Part shown: positions 49,174 to 58,856 of the stretch, piece after piece
How the letters are laid out: each line of letters opens with the position of its first letter
Position numbering within the stretch: the first letter of the stretch is position 1
Source of the DNA: Kitasatospora sp. NBC_00374
GTDB taxonomy: Bacteria > Actinomycetota > Actinomycetes > Streptomycetales > Streptomycetaceae
Length of the DNA stretch: 64,000 nt
Direction of reading: 5' to 3'
NCBI RefSeq assembly: GCF_041434935.1
Contig: NZ_CP107964.1
Location: forward strand, 5,811,001 to 5,875,000
The notes under the pieces: model-generated
What the model was told of the DNA's origin: nothing
Seen by the model: the letters and a program-made list of their open reading frames with translations, nothing else
Database searches by the model: none
Translations under genes and position numbers: made by a program

Positions 49174-51210
49174 ATGGCTGACCCGTCCACCTACCGTCCG
49201 GCGCCCGGCGAGATCCCGGTCTCACCCGGGGTGTACAAGTTCCGTGACGCGCACGGCCGGGTCATCTACGTCGGCAAGGCGAAGAGCCTGCGGCCCCGGC
49301 TGTCCTCCTACTTCCAGGAGATCGCCAACCTCCACCCGCGTACCGCGACCATGGTCACCACCGCCGCCTCGGTGGAGTGGACGGTGGTCGCCACCGAGGT
49401 CGAGGCGCTCCAGCTGGAGTACTCCTGGATCAAGGAGTTCGACCCCCGGTTCAACGTCAAGTACCGCGACGACAAGAGCTATCCGGAGCTCGCGGTCACG
49501 CTGAACGAGGAGTTCCCCCGCGTGCAGGTGATGCGCGGGGCGCACAAGAAGGGCGTGCGCTACTTCGGTCCGTACGGTCACGCCTGGGCGATCCGTGAGA
49601 CGGTCGACCTGCTGCTGCGGGTCTTCCCGGTCCGTACCTGCTCCAACGGTGTCTTCAAGCGCGCCCGGCAGGTCGGCCGGCCCTGTCTGCTCGGCTACAT
49701 CGGCAAGTGCGCCGCGCCCTGCGTCGGCAAGGTCTCGGCGGCCGAACACCAGGCGCTGGCCGAGGAGTTCTGCGAGTTCATGGCCGGCCGCACCGGCGGG
49801 TTCCTGCGCCGGCTGGAACAGCAGATGCAGGAGGCGGCCGAGGAGATGGAGTACGAGCGGGCGGCCCGCCTGCGCGACGACATCGGCGCGCTCAGGCGCG
49901 CGATGGAGAAGAACGCGGTGGTCCTCGCCGACGGCACCGACGCCGACCTGCTCGCCCTCGCCGAGGACGAGCTGGAGGCGGCCGTGCAGATCTTCCACGT
50001 CCGCGGCGGCCGGGTCCGCGGCCAGCGCGGCTGGGTCACCGACAAGGTCGAGGACGTCGACACCCCGGCCCTGGTCGAGCACGCCCTCCAGCAGCTGTAC
50101 GGCTCCGGCACCGAGCCCGTCCCGCGCGAGGTCCTCGTCCCGGCGCTGCCCGAGCCGGCCGGGCCGGTCCGTGAGTGGCTGTGCGGCCTGCGCGGCGGCC
50201 AGGTGGACCTGCGGGTGCCGCAGCGCGGTGACAAGAAGGACCTGATGGCCACCGTCGACCGCAACGCCCAGCAGGCCCTGGCGCTGCACAAGACCAAGCG
50301 GGCGGGCGACCTCACCACCCGCAGCCGCGCCCTCCAGGAGATCGCCGACGCGCTGGAGCTGGACTCCGTCCCGCTGCGGATCGAGTGCTTCGACATCTCG
50401 CACCTGCAGGGCGAGGACGTGGTCGCCTCGATGGTGGTCTTCGAGGACGGCCTGGCCCGCAAGAGCGAGTACCGCCGCTTCCAGATCAAGAGCTTCGCCG
50501 GGCAGGACGACGTCCGCTCGATGCACGAGGTGATCACCCGCCGGTTCCGCCGCTACCTCCAGGAGCGCGAGCAGACCGGGGAGTGGGCCGTGCCCGAGGC
50601 CGACGACGAGGGCCCGGCCGAGCCCACCGGCCCGACCGAGGAGAACGGCCGCCCGCGCCGGTTCGCCTACCCGCCGCAGCTGCTGGTGGTCGACGGCGGC
50701 CAGCCGCAGGTCGCCGCGGCCCGGCGGGCCCTGGACGAGCTGGGCATCGACGACGTCGCGCTCTGCGGGCTGGCCAAGCGGCTGGAGGAGGTGTGGCTGC
50801 CCGGCCAGGACGACCCGGTGGTGCTGCCGCGCACCAGCGAGGGCCTCTATCTGCTCCAGCGGGTGCGCGACGAGGCGCACCGCTTCGCCATCCGCTACCA
50901 GCGCACCAAGCGGTCCAAGCGGCTCACGGCGGGGGAGCTGGACTCCGTCCCCGGCCTTGGAGAGACTCGCCGCCAGGCCCTGCTCAAGCACTTCGGTTCG
51001 CTGAAGCGGCTGCGCGCGGCCACCGTGGACGAGTTGTGCGAGGTCCCGGGCATCGGACGCCGCACCGCGGAGACTGTTGCGGCAGCGTTGTCCTCCCGTA
51101 CACCTGCCACATTTGCGGTGAACACCGCCACCGGCGAGATCATTGACGACAGTGTGGAGACCGGCCGTGTCGATCAGGGCCCGGTCGGCGCACCCCAGGA
51201 GACGCCATGA
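49174..51210 (+). CDS. uvrC: Excinuclease ABC subunit C
   Basis: Dual-incision nuclease of nucleotide excision repair, 678 residues. The N-terminal GIY-YIG domain has GVYKFRDAHGRVIYVGKAKSLRPRL; a UVR domain (EQQMQEAAEEMEYERAARLRDDIG) contacts UvrB; the RNase H-like nuclease domain includes IECFDISHLQGEDVVASMVVFEDG and LLVVDGGQPQV; C-terminal helix-hairpin-helix repeats are VPGLGETRRQALLKHFGS and VPGIGRRTAETVAAAL. A leaderless start is likely. rapZ-yvcK-whiA follow, a conserved actinobacterial order. Confidence 0.97.
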   Translation: MADPSTYRPAPGEIPVSPGVYKFRDAHGRVIYVGKAKSLRPRLSSYFQEIANLHPRTATMVTTAASVEWTVVATEVEALQLEYSWIKEFDPRFNVKYRDDKSYPELAVTLNEEFPRVQVMRGAHKKGVRYFGPYGHAWAIRETVDLLLRVFPVRTCSNGVFKRARQVGRPCLLGYIGKCAAPCVGKVSAAEHQALAEEFCEFMAGRTGGFLRRLEQQMQEAAEEMEYERAARLRDDIGALRRAMEKNAVVLADGTDADLLALAEDELEAAVQIFHVRGGRVRGQRGWVTDKVEDVDTPALVEHALQQLYGSGTEPVPREVLVPALPEPAGPVREWLCGLRGGQVDLRVPQRGDKKDLMATVDRNAQQALALHKTKRAGDLTTRSRALQEIADALELDSVPLRIECFDISHLQGEDVVASMVVFEDGLARKSEYRRFQIKSFAGQDDVRSMHEVITRRFRRYLQEREQTGEWAVPEADDEGPAEPTGPTEENGRPRRFAYPPQLLVVDGGQPQVAAARRALDELGIDDVALCGLAKRLEEVWLPGQDDPVVLPRTSEGLYLLQRVRDEAHRFAIRYQRTKRSKRLTAGELDSVPGLGETRRQALLKHFGSLKRLRAATVDELCEVPGIGRRTAETVAAALSSRTPATFAVNTATGEIIDDSVETGRVDQGPVGAPQETP

Positions 51211-51328
51211 CGGCCGATGTCGCCCGTCAGCACCGATGCCGGGAACTCCCCCGACGGGGTGAGCCCGGGAAGCCGGGCGGCACCGGGCGCGTTCTCCACA
51301 GCAGAACCACCGAGAGCGGGGAACCGAA

Positions 51329-52213
51329 GTGACTGTGTCCAGTGCGGGCGACGCCGCCCCGGAGCTGGTGATCATCTCCGGCATGTCGGGGGCGGGCCGT
51401 AGCACCGCCGCGAAGTGCCTGGAGGACCTGGGCTGGTTCGTGGTGGACAACCTGCCGCCGGCCCTCATCCCGACCATGGTCGACCTCGGCGCCCGCTCCC
51501 AGGGCGCCGTGCCCAGGATCGGCGCCGTGGTGGACGTCCGGGGCCGGACGTTCTTCGACGACCTGTTGACCTCCCTGGAGGAGCTGGAGAAGCGCGGTGT
51601 CCGGCTCCGGGTGGTCTTCCTGGAATCCTCGGACGACGCCCTGGTGCGCCGCTTCGAGTCGGTCCGCCGCCCGCACCCGCTGCAGGCCGACGGCCGGATC
51701 GTGGACGGCATCGAGCGCGAGCGCGACCTGCTGCGCGAGCTGCGCGGCGAGGCCGACCTGGTGATCGACACCTCCAACCTCAACGTCCACCAGCTGCGCG
51801 CCAAGCTGGACGCCCAGTTCGCCGACCACGACGAGCCACAGCTGCGGGCCACCGTGATGTCCTTCGGCTTCAAGTACGGCCTGCCGGTCGACGCCGACCT
51901 GGTGGTCGACTGCCGGTTCCTGCCCAATCCGCACTGGGTCCCCGAGCTGCGGGCCCGCACCGGCACCGACCCCGACGTGGCCGAGTACGTCTTCAAGCAG
52001 TCGGGCGCCCAGGAGTTCCTGGACGGCTACACCGAGCTGTTGCGGATCATCACGGAGGGCTACCGTCGTGAGGGAAAGCGCTACATGACTCTTGCCGTAG
52101 GCTGCACCGGTGGCAAGCACCGCAGTGTCGCCATGTCGGAGCGGCTGACCAAGCGTCTGATCGCGGACGGTGTGGAGACGGTGCTCGTCCACCGCGACAT
52201 GGGCAGGGAGTGA
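51329..52213 (+). CDS. rapZ: RapZ/YvcJ-family nucleotide-binding protein
   Basis: A 294-residue P-loop protein of the RapZ/YvcJ family. The nucleotide loop reads GMSGAGRSTAAKCLEDLGWF: arginine replaces the usual Walker A lysine. FVVDNLPP and the C-terminal phosphate-binding block GCTGGKHRSVAMSERL are typical. In E. coli RapZ guides decay of the small RNA GlmZ; that RNA is absent in actinobacteria, so the role here differs and is open. First gene of rapZ-yvcK-whiA; GTG 51329, with only a weak GGGGAA upstream. Confidence 0.9.
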   Translation: MTVSSAGDAAPELVIISGMSGAGRSTAAKCLEDLGWFVVDNLPPALIPTMVDLGARSQGAVPRIGAVVDVRGRTFFDDLLTSLEELEKRGVRLRVVFLESSDDALVRRFESVRRPHPLQADGRIVDGIERERDLLRELRGEADLVIDTSNLNVHQLRAKLDAQFADHDEPQLRATVMSFGFKYGLPVDADLVVDCRFLPNPHWVPELRARTGTDPDVAEYVFKQSGAQEFLDGYTELLRIITEGYRREGKRYMTLAVGCTGGKHRSVAMSERLTKRLIADGVETVLVHRDMGRE

Positions 52214-52258
52214 CCGGCCGGGAGTGACAGCAGCGCCCCGTCCGTCGCTCACAGGAGC

Positions 52259-53362
52259 ATGAGACAGGAACATGGGGTCGGTGTGACGGGATACTCGCCA
52301 GCGCGGCAGCTCCAGCACAGGCCTTCCGAGCGGGCCCAGGCGACCGGCCCCGCCCAGTCCGGCCAGAAGCCCCGCCCGGGTGCGCCCAGAATCACCGCGC
52401 TCGGCGGCGGGCAGGGCCTGTCCGCCTCGCTCTCCGCGCTGCGCCGGCTCACCAACGAGCTGACGGCCGTGGTCACGGTCGCGGACGACGGTGGCTCCAG
52501 CGGCCGGCTGCGCACCGAGCTGGGCGTGCTGCCGCCGGGCGACCTGCGCAAGGCGCTGGCCGCGCTGTGCGGGGACGACGAGTGGGGCCGGACCTGGTCC
52601 GAGGTGATCCAGCAGCGGTTCACCGGCAACGGCGGGCTGGGCGGCCACGCGGTCGGCAACCTGCTGATCGTCGCGCTGTGGGAGAAGCTCGGCGACCCGG
52701 TCGAGGCGCTCAACTGGGTCGGCCGGCTGCTCAACGTGCAGGGCCGGGTGCTGCCGATGTCGGCCGTCCCGCTGGACATCGAGGCCCAGGTGCGCGGCCA
52801 CGACCCGGCCGACCCCACGGCGGTCACCGCCGTCCGCGGCCAGGCCAACGTGGCCGTCACCCCCGGCACCGTGCTCTCCATCAGCCTGCTGCCGGACGGC
52901 CCGCCGGCCGTCCCGGAGGCGGTCTCCGCGGTGCTGGAGGCGGACTGGGTGGTGCTCGGCCCCGGCTCCTGGTTCACCAGCGTGCTGCCGCACCTGCTGG
53001 TGCCCGAGCTCGCCAAGGCCCTCGTGGAGACCCGGGCCCGCCGCCTGCTCACGCTCAACCTGGCGCCGCAGCCGGGCGAGACCGAGGGCTTCACCCCGCA
53101 GCGCCACCTGGAGGTGATAGCCGACCACGCCCCCGATCTGGCGGTCGATGCCATCCTGGTGGACGAGCGCGCGGTCACCGGCGGCGCCTTCGGGCAGGCC
53201 GACCTGGCCGGGCTGGAGAAGGCCGCCGAGCGGATGGGCGCCGCACTGGTGCTCGACCGGGTCGCACACGGTGACGGTTCGCCGCGACACGACCCGGAGC
53301 TCTTGGCGGCTGCGTACGACCGGATTTTCCGGACACATGGAAGGATCGGCCCATGGCGATGA
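52259..53362 (+). CDS. yvcK: YvcK/GlmR-family protein (gluconeogenesis factor)
   Basis: A 367-residue CofD-like fold protein of the YvcK family, binding UDP-GlcNAc in Bacillus and needed for growth on gluconeogenic sources and for cell-wall homeostasis. Conserved stretches: ITALGGGQGLSASLSALRRL, VTVADDGGSSGRLR, LPPGDLRKALAAL, GHAVGNLLIVAL and GPGSWFTSVLPHLLV. The first 45 residues are poorly conserved; GTG 52283 is an alternative start to ATG 52259, whose AGGAG is only 1 nt away. It overlaps whiA. Confidence 0.92.
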   Translation: MRQEHGVGVTGYSPARQLQHRPSERAQATGPAQSGQKPRPGAPRITALGGGQGLSASLSALRRLTNELTAVVTVADDGGSSGRLRTELGVLPPGDLRKALAALCGDDEWGRTWSEVIQQRFTGNGGLGGHAVGNLLIVALWEKLGDPVEALNWVGRLLNVQGRVLPMSAVPLDIEAQVRGHDPADPTAVTAVRGQANVAVTPGTVLSISLLPDGPPAVPEAVSAVLEADWVVLGPGSWFTSVLPHLLVPELAKALVETRARRLLTLNLAPQPGETEGFTPQRHLEVIADHAPDLAVDAILVDERAVTGGAFGQADLAGLEKAAERMGAALVLDRVAHGDGSPRHDPELLAAAYDRIFRTHGRIGPWR

Positions 53363-54333
53363 CGGCAGCGGTCAAGGATGAAATCAGCCGGCTCCCCGTC
53401 ACCCGTGCCTGCTGCCGCAAGGCGGAGGTCTCGGCGATCCTGCGTTTCGCGGGCGGACTGCACATTGTGAGCGGTCGCATCGTGATCGAGGCGGAGCTGG
53501 ACACCGGCCAGGCGGCGCGGCGGCTGCGCAAGGACCTGCTGGAGATCTTCGGGCACTCCTCGGATCTGGTGGTGATGGCCCCCGGCGGCCTTCGCCGCGG
53601 CAGCCGGTACGTGGTGCGGGTGGTGAAGGACGGCGAACTGCTGGCTCGGCAGACCGGGCTGGTGGACGGCAGGGGGAGGCCCATCCGGGGTCTGCCCCCG
53701 GCGGTGGTCTCCGGGGCGACCTGTGACGCGGAGGCGGCCTGGCGCGGCGCCTTCCTGGCGCACGGCTCGCTGACCGAACCCGGCAGGTCCTCCTCCCTGG
53801 AGATCACCTGCCCCGGTTCGGAGGCGGCGCTGGCCCTGGTCGGCGCGGCCCGCAGGCTGGGCATCCCGGCGAAGGCCCGCGAGGTGCGCGGGGTCGACCG
53901 GGTGGTGATCCGGGACGGCGACGCGATCGGCGCCCTGCTCACCCGGCTGGGCGCGCACGAGTCGGTGCTGGCCTGGGAGGAGCGCCGGATGCGGCGCGAG
54001 GTCCGGGCCACCGCGAACCGGCTGGCCAACTTCGACGACGCCAACCTGCGCCGCTCGGCCCGGGCGGCCGTCGCGGCCGGGGCCCGGGTGCAGCGGGCGC
54101 TGGAGATCCTCGGCGAGGAGGTGCCCGAGCACCTGGCGGCCGCCGGCCAGCTGCGGATGCAGCACAAGCAGGCCTCGCTGGAGGAGCTCGGCGCGCTCGC
54201 CGACCCGCCGCTCACCAAGGACGCGGTGGCCGGGCGGATCCGCCGCCTGCTGGCGATGGCCGACAAGCGGGCGGCCGAGCTGGGCCTGCCCAACACCGAG
54301 GCCAACCTGACCGAGGAGATGGCGCTCAGCTGA
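53353..54333 (+). CDS. whiA: Sporulation transcription regulator WhiA
   Basis: A 326-residue regulator of sporulation septation; in Streptomyces it acts jointly with WhiB. The N-terminal LAGLIDADG-like domain (MAMTAAVKDEISRLPVTRAC; ILRFAGGLHIVSGRIVIEAEL; GLRRGSRYVV) precedes a C-terminal helix-turn-helix (QASLEELGALADPPLTKDAVAGRIRRLLAMAD). The sequence is very close to S. coelicolor WhiA. ATG 53353 overlaps the yvcK end; ATG 53359 gives an ATGA overlap and is the alternative. AAGGA lies upstream. Confidence 0.97.
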   Translation: MAMTAAVKDEISRLPVTRACCRKAEVSAILRFAGGLHIVSGRIVIEAELDTGQAARRLRKDLLEIFGHSSDLVVMAPGGLRRGSRYVVRVVKDGELLARQTGLVDGRGRPIRGLPPAVVSGATCDAEAAWRGAFLAHGSLTEPGRSSSLEITCPGSEAALALVGAARRLGIPAKAREVRGVDRVVIRDGDAIGALLTRLGAHESVLAWEERRMRREVRATANRLANFDDANLRRSARAAVAAGARVQRALEILGEEVPEHLAAAGQLRMQHKQASLEELGALADPPLTKDAVAGRIRRLLAMADKRAAELGLPNTEANLTEEMALS

Positions 54334-54668
54334 GCGGTGCCCCCGGTGGTCTGAACCACCTGTCGGACGGCCGGCGTCTCGCATCGCGGACGCCGGCCTT
54401 TCCGTGTCCGAACCGCCCCCCGGTGCCCGGGCCTGCCGGGTCGCCCCCGGCCGGGGTCGACGGCTCCGCGGCCCGCGGGTCCAACTCCCCTGCCCCACCG
54501 GGCGCTGCGGTCTCCGGGGCCCCCTCGCAGGCCTGTCGCACCAAGGCCACCACGGTGAGGCGATGTGCCGCGCCCGCCGTCGGAGGGGTAGGGTCAGTCC
54601 TGGTCGGGGACATCCCATTTCCACCCCCGTCGGGCTAGGTCCGGCGTACCTAACAAGGAGATCGGTTC
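54334..54668 (+). promoter_or_regulatory. whiA-gap intergenic region
   Basis: A 335-bp gap without a gene. It opens with the whiA terminator (54369-54398) and holds the gap promoter. Candidate -10 elements are TAGGGT (54589-54594) and, nearer the gene, a TAGGTC/TACCTA cluster (about 54635-54650). I see nothing else in it. Confidence 0.5.
54369..54398 (+). terminator. Terminator of the rapZ-yvcK-whiA operon
   Basis: A 10-bp GGCCGGCGTC/GACGCCGGCC stem with a 10-nt loop, followed by TTTCC, 35 nt after the whiA stop. Confidence 0.8.
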
Positions 54669-55673
<1,005 letters not shown>

Positions 55674-55701
55674 CCTCAGCGGGCGCTGACGTGATGTAAG
55701 G

Positions 55702-55741
55702 GGCAGGGCCCGGACGGCACTTCAGCCATCCGGGCCCTGCC
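55702..55741 (+). terminator. Terminator or attenuator between gap and pgk
   Basis: A perfect 13-bp stem (55702-55714 with 55729-55741) with a 14-nt loop, 28 nt after the gap stop. It may let gap be made in excess of pgk. Confidence 0.75.
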
Positions 55742-55825
55742 TCTGCGCACCGCACCCTCACTCGATCTTGCGGCCCGCCGCAGTGCCGCTGTCCTGTGCA
55801 CCTTCCCCCGGGAGATACGAAGACC

Positions 55826-57031
55826 GTGAAGACCATCGAAGACCTTGAGGTCACCGGTAAGCGCGTGTTCGTCCGCGCCGACCTCAACGTGCCCCTGTCC
55901 GACGGCAGGATCACCGACGACGGCCGGATCCGTGCCGTCGCCCCGACCATCGCCAAGCTGGTGCAGGCCGGCGCGAAGGTGGTCGTCGCCTCCCACCTGG
56001 GCCGCCCCGACGGCGAGCCCAAGCCCCAGTTCTCCCTCGCGCCGGTGGCCGTCCGCCTCGGTGAGATCCTCGGCGTGTCGGTGAGCTTCGCCGCCGACAC
56101 CGTGGGCGAGAGCGCGAAGGCCACCGTCGCCGCCCTGGCCGACGGCGAGGTCACGCTGCTCGAGAACCTGCGGTTCAACGCCGGCGAGACGGCGAAGGAC
56201 GACGCCGAGCGCGGCGCCTTCGCCGACGAGCTGGCCTCGCTCGCCGACCTCTACGTCGGCGACGGCTTCGGTGCGGTGCACCGCAAGCACGCCTCGGTCT
56301 ACGACCTGCCGGCCCGGCTGCCGAGCGCGGTCGGCGACCTGATCGCGACCGAGGTGGCGGTGCTCAAGCGCCTCACCGAGGAGGTCGAGCGCCCGTACGT
56401 CGTCGTGCTCGGCGGCTCCAAGGTCTCCGACAAGGTCGGCGTGATCGACAACCTGCTGGGCAAGGCCGACCGGATCCTGATCGGCGGCGGCATGGCCTAC
56501 ACCTTCCTCGCGGCCCAGGGGCACGAGGTCGGCAAGTCGCTGCTGCAGAAGGACCAGATCCCGGTCGTCCTGGAGTACCTGGAGCGGGCGAAGAAGAACA
56601 ACGTCGAGTTCGTGGTCCCGGTCGACGTCGCGGTCTCCGCGGACTTCCCGGACACCAAGACGCACGCGCCGGTCGAGGACTTCGAGGTCGTCGACGCGGA
56701 CAGGATCCCCGCGGACAAGGAGGGCCTGGACATCGGCCCGAAGACCCAGGAGCTGTTCGCCGCCAAGCTGGCCGACGCGAAGACCGTGTTCTGGAACGGC
56801 CCGGTCGGTGTCTTCGAGCACCCGACCTTCGCCGAGGGCACCAAGGCCGTCGCGCAGGCACTGCTCGACGGCTCCGCTTTCACCGTGGTCGGTGGCGGCG
56901 ACTCCGCCGCGGCCGTCCGCATCCTGGGCTTCGACGAGAACGAGTTCGGGCACATCTCGACCGGCGGTGGCGCAAGCCTCGAGTACCTGGAGGGCAAGAC
57001 CCTCCCCGGTCTTGCCGCACTGGAAGGCTGA
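55826..57031 (+). CDS. pgk: Phosphoglycerate kinase
   Basis: Glycolytic ATP-generating kinase, 401 residues. It starts VKTIEDLEVTGKRVFVRADLNVPL with the substrate-binding RADLNVPL motif; the GDGFGAVHRKHAS stretch and the C-terminal nucleotide-binding FTVVGGGDSAAAV and STGGGASLEYLEG follow. GTG 55826 agrees with family starts; the frame before it is open for ten codons. tpiA begins 4 nt after its stop. Confidence 0.97.
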   Translation: MKTIEDLEVTGKRVFVRADLNVPLSDGRITDDGRIRAVAPTIAKLVQAGAKVVVASHLGRPDGEPKPQFSLAPVAVRLGEILGVSVSFAADTVGESAKATVAALADGEVTLLENLRFNAGETAKDDAERGAFADELASLADLYVGDGFGAVHRKHASVYDLPARLPSAVGDLIATEVAVLKRLTEEVERPYVVVLGGSKVSDKVGVIDNLLGKADRILIGGGMAYTFLAAQGHEVGKSLLQKDQIPVVLEYLERAKKNNVEFVVPVDVAVSADFPDTKTHAPVEDFEVVDADRIPADKEGLDIGPKTQELFAAKLADAKTVFWNGPVGVFEHPTFAEGTKAVAQALLDGSAFTVVGGGDSAAAVRILGFDENEFGHISTGGGASLEYLEGKTLPGLAALEG

Positions 57032-57035
57032 TCGT

Positions 57036-57821
57036 ATGACCACGCGTCTCCCGCTGATGGCGGGCAACTGGAAGATGAACCTCAACCACCTCGAGGCCAT
57101 CCAGCACACCCAGAAGCTGGCGTTCGCGCTGGCCGACAAGGACTACGAGGCCGTCGAGGTCGCGGTCCTGGTCCCGTTCACCGACCTGCGCTCGGTGCAG
57201 ACCCTGGTCGACGGCGACAAGCTGAAGGTCAAGTACGGCTCGCAGGACATCTCGGCGCACGACTCCGGTGCCTACACCGGCGAGATCTCCGGCCCGATGC
57301 TGGCCAAGCTCAAGTGCGCCTACGCGGCGATCGGCCACTCCGAGCGCCGGCAGTACCACGGCGAGAACGAGACGATCGTCAACGCCAAGGTGAAGGCGGC
57401 CTACCGCAACGGCATCACGCCGATCCTGTGCGTCGGCGAGCCGCTGGAGATCCGCAAGGCCGGCACCCACGTCGCGTACACGCTGACCCAGCTGGACGGC
57501 GCCCTCGACGGCGTGTCCGCCACGGACGCCGAGTCCATCGTGGTGGCGTACGAGCCGGTGTGGGCGATCGGCACCGGCGAGGTGGCGACCCCCGAGGACG
57601 CCCAGGAGGTCTGCGCCGCGATCCGGGTCCGGCTGGCCGAGCTGTACACCGCCGAGCTGGCCGACAAGGTCCGGGTGCTGTACGGCGGCTCGGTCAAGTC
57701 CTCCAGCGCGGCCGGCCTGATGGCCAAGCCGGACGTGGACGGTGCCCTGATCGGCGGTGCCTCCCTGGACGCCGACGAGTTCGTCAAGATCGTGCGGTAC
57801 CGTGAGCAGGCAGTAGGCTAA
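57036..57821 (+). CDS. tpiA: Triosephosphate isomerase
   Basis: Interconverts dihydroxyacetone phosphate and glyceraldehyde 3-phosphate. The 261 residues include PLMAGNWKMNLNH (catalytic Lys), AIGHSERRQYHGE (catalytic His), YEPVWAIGTGEVA (catalytic Glu) and the phosphate-gripping YGGSVKSSSA. ATG 57036 has GGAAGG 8 nt upstream, in the end of pgk. Co-transcribed with pgk. Confidence 0.97.
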   Translation: MTTRLPLMAGNWKMNLNHLEAIQHTQKLAFALADKDYEAVEVAVLVPFTDLRSVQTLVDGDKLKVKYGSQDISAHDSGAYTGEISGPMLAKLKCAYAAIGHSERRQYHGENETIVNAKVKAAYRNGITPILCVGEPLEIRKAGTHVAYTLTQLDGALDGVSATDAESIVVAYEPVWAIGTGEVATPEDAQEVCAAIRVRLAELYTAELADKVRVLYGGSVKSSSAAGLMAKPDVDGALIGGASLDADEFVKIVRYREQAVG

Positions 57822-57845
57822 CGCCGCCGCAGCAACGTAGGCTTT

Positions 57846-57877
57846 GGGGCCGGACCGCTTTCACGCGGCCCGGCCCC
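57846..57877 (+). terminator. Hairpin between tpiA and secG
   Basis: An 8-bp GGGGCCGG/CCGGCCCC stem (57846-57853 with 57870-57877) with an inner CCGC/GCGG helix, 25 nt past the tpiA stop and 33 nt before secG. It could terminate glycolytic transcripts or attenuate secG. Confidence 0.65.
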
Positions 57878-57909
57878 TTCGCCGAAGATACGAGAGAGTT
57901 GGTCCCGTC

Positions 57910-58146
57910 GTGGTTCTCGGGTTCTCGATTGCCCTGATCATCCTGAGTCTGCTGATGATCCTCCTGGTGCTGCTGCACAAGGGGAAGGGCGGCGGCCTGT
58001 CCGACATGTTCGGCGGTGGCGCGATGTCGACCGGCGGCGGGTCCGCGGTGGCCGAGCGCAACCTCGACCGGATCACCATCCTGGTGGGCCTTGGCTGGTT
58101 CGTGTGCATCGTGGTGCTCGGCCTGGTGCTCAAGTACAAGAACTGA
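57910..58146 (+). CDS. secG: Preprotein translocase subunit SecG
   Basis: A 78-residue membrane protein with two spans (LGFSIALIILSLLMILLVLLH and ILVGLGWFVCIVVLGLVL) joined by the conserved GKGGGLSDMFGGG loop. It stimulates SecYE-mediated export. GTG 57910 begins VVLGFSIAL; GAGAGAG lies upstream. The tpiA-secG neighbourhood is widespread in actinobacteria. Confidence 0.95.
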   Translation: MVLGFSIALIILSLLMILLVLLHKGKGGGLSDMFGGGAMSTGGGSAVAERNLDRITILVGLGWFVCIVVLGLVLKYKN

Positions 58147-58370
58147 GTCGCCTTCACCACGGATCTGACGAGGGGTCGTTCCGCCGCCTATCCTGATGAG
58201 GCCCGGTGGCGGAGGCGGTGGTGGCAGATCCTTAACTCCCGCTTACACTAGGACGACTTCGCCACCGTCCGCACGCCGCGGCCGGGCGGCAGTGGGTACC
58301 GGCCGCAGTCCGGACCGGATCCAGGGCATCGGTCGAGGTCGCATCGCACCAGCACGCAGGGAGTCAGACC

Positions 58371-58706
58371 GTGGCAAGTGGCAACGCCATCCGAGGCAGC
58401 AGAGTCGGCGCCGGCCCGATGGGCGAGGCGGAGCGCGGCGAGTCCGCCCCCCGCAACCGGATCTCCTTCTGGTGCGCGAACAGGCACGAGACGCGCCCCA
58501 GCTTCGCGGCCGAAGCGGCCATCCCGGACACCTGGGACTGTCCGCGTTGCGGCTTCCCCGCAGGCCAGGACGAGGAGAACCCCCCGGCCCCGGCCCGCAA
58601 CGAGCCGTACAAGACCCATCTCGCCTACGTCCGCGAGCGTCGTACCGACGCCGACGGCGAGGCGATCCTCGCCGAGGCGCTGGCCAAGCTCCGGGGCGAG
58701 ATCTGA
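58371..58706 (+). CDS. RbpA-family RNA polymerase-binding protein (second-paralogue type)
   Basis: A 111-residue protein with RbpA architecture: basic N-terminal tail (GNAIRGSRVGAGPMGEAERGE), a zinc-ribbon-like core with FWCANRHETRPSF and WDCPRCGFPAG, and a C-terminal helical segment (YKTHLAYVRERRTDADGEAILAEALAKLRG) matching the sigma-interaction domain. It differs clearly from the canonical RbpA, which has a CEKGHRF and CKVCG core and lies elsewhere in Streptomyces, so this is the paralogue found beside secG. GTG 58371 has AGGGAG 7 nt upstream. The 224-bp gap before it contains TTAACT and TACACT (58244-58249) as possible promoter parts. Confidence 0.85.
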   Translation: MASGNAIRGSRVGAGPMGEAERGESAPRNRISFWCANRHETRPSFAAEAAIPDTWDCPRCGFPAGQDEENPPAPARNEPYKTHLAYVRERRTDADGEAILAEALAKLRGEI

Positions 58707-58725
58707 GCAGACGTCAGGTGTAGGT

Positions 58726-58760
58726 AAGAAGGGGTCGGGCCAGTGGCCCGGCCCCTTCTT
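58726..58760 (+). terminator. Terminator of the RbpA-family gene
   Basis: A 16-bp stem with one G-U pair (58726-58741 with 58745-58760) and a 3-nt loop, 19 nt after the stop; the ascending strand ends in CTTCTT. Confidence 0.85.
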
Positions 58761-58776
58761 CGTGGTCGTCCGGTCC

Positions 58777-58807
58777 GGCCCCGCCGTCGCGGTTTGACGG
58801 CGGGGCC
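58777..58807 (+). terminator. Second hairpin, just upstream of the GntR operator
   Basis: A perfect 12-bp GGCCCCGCCGTC/GACGGCGGGGCC stem with a 7-nt loop, followed by TCTCTT. It lies 16 nt after the first terminator and 3 nt before the palindrome, so the GntR operon is doubly insulated from read-through. Confidence 0.7.
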
Positions 58808-58810
58808 TCT

Positions 58811-58856
58811 CTTCCACCACCATTCCACTAACTACTTAGTGGAATGGTGGTGGAAG
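58811..58856. promoter_or_regulatory. Perfect 46-bp palindromic operator overlapping the gntR start
   Basis: Two perfectly complementary 21-bp arms (58811-58831 and 58836-58856) flank a CTAC centre, with the inner core CCACTAA-CTAC-TTAGTGG. The gntR ATG (58844-58846) lies inside the right arm. Bound GntR would block promoter and start region. The same sequence in RNA would fold into a 21-bp hairpin hiding the start codon if the transcript begins upstream of it. Confidence 0.85.
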
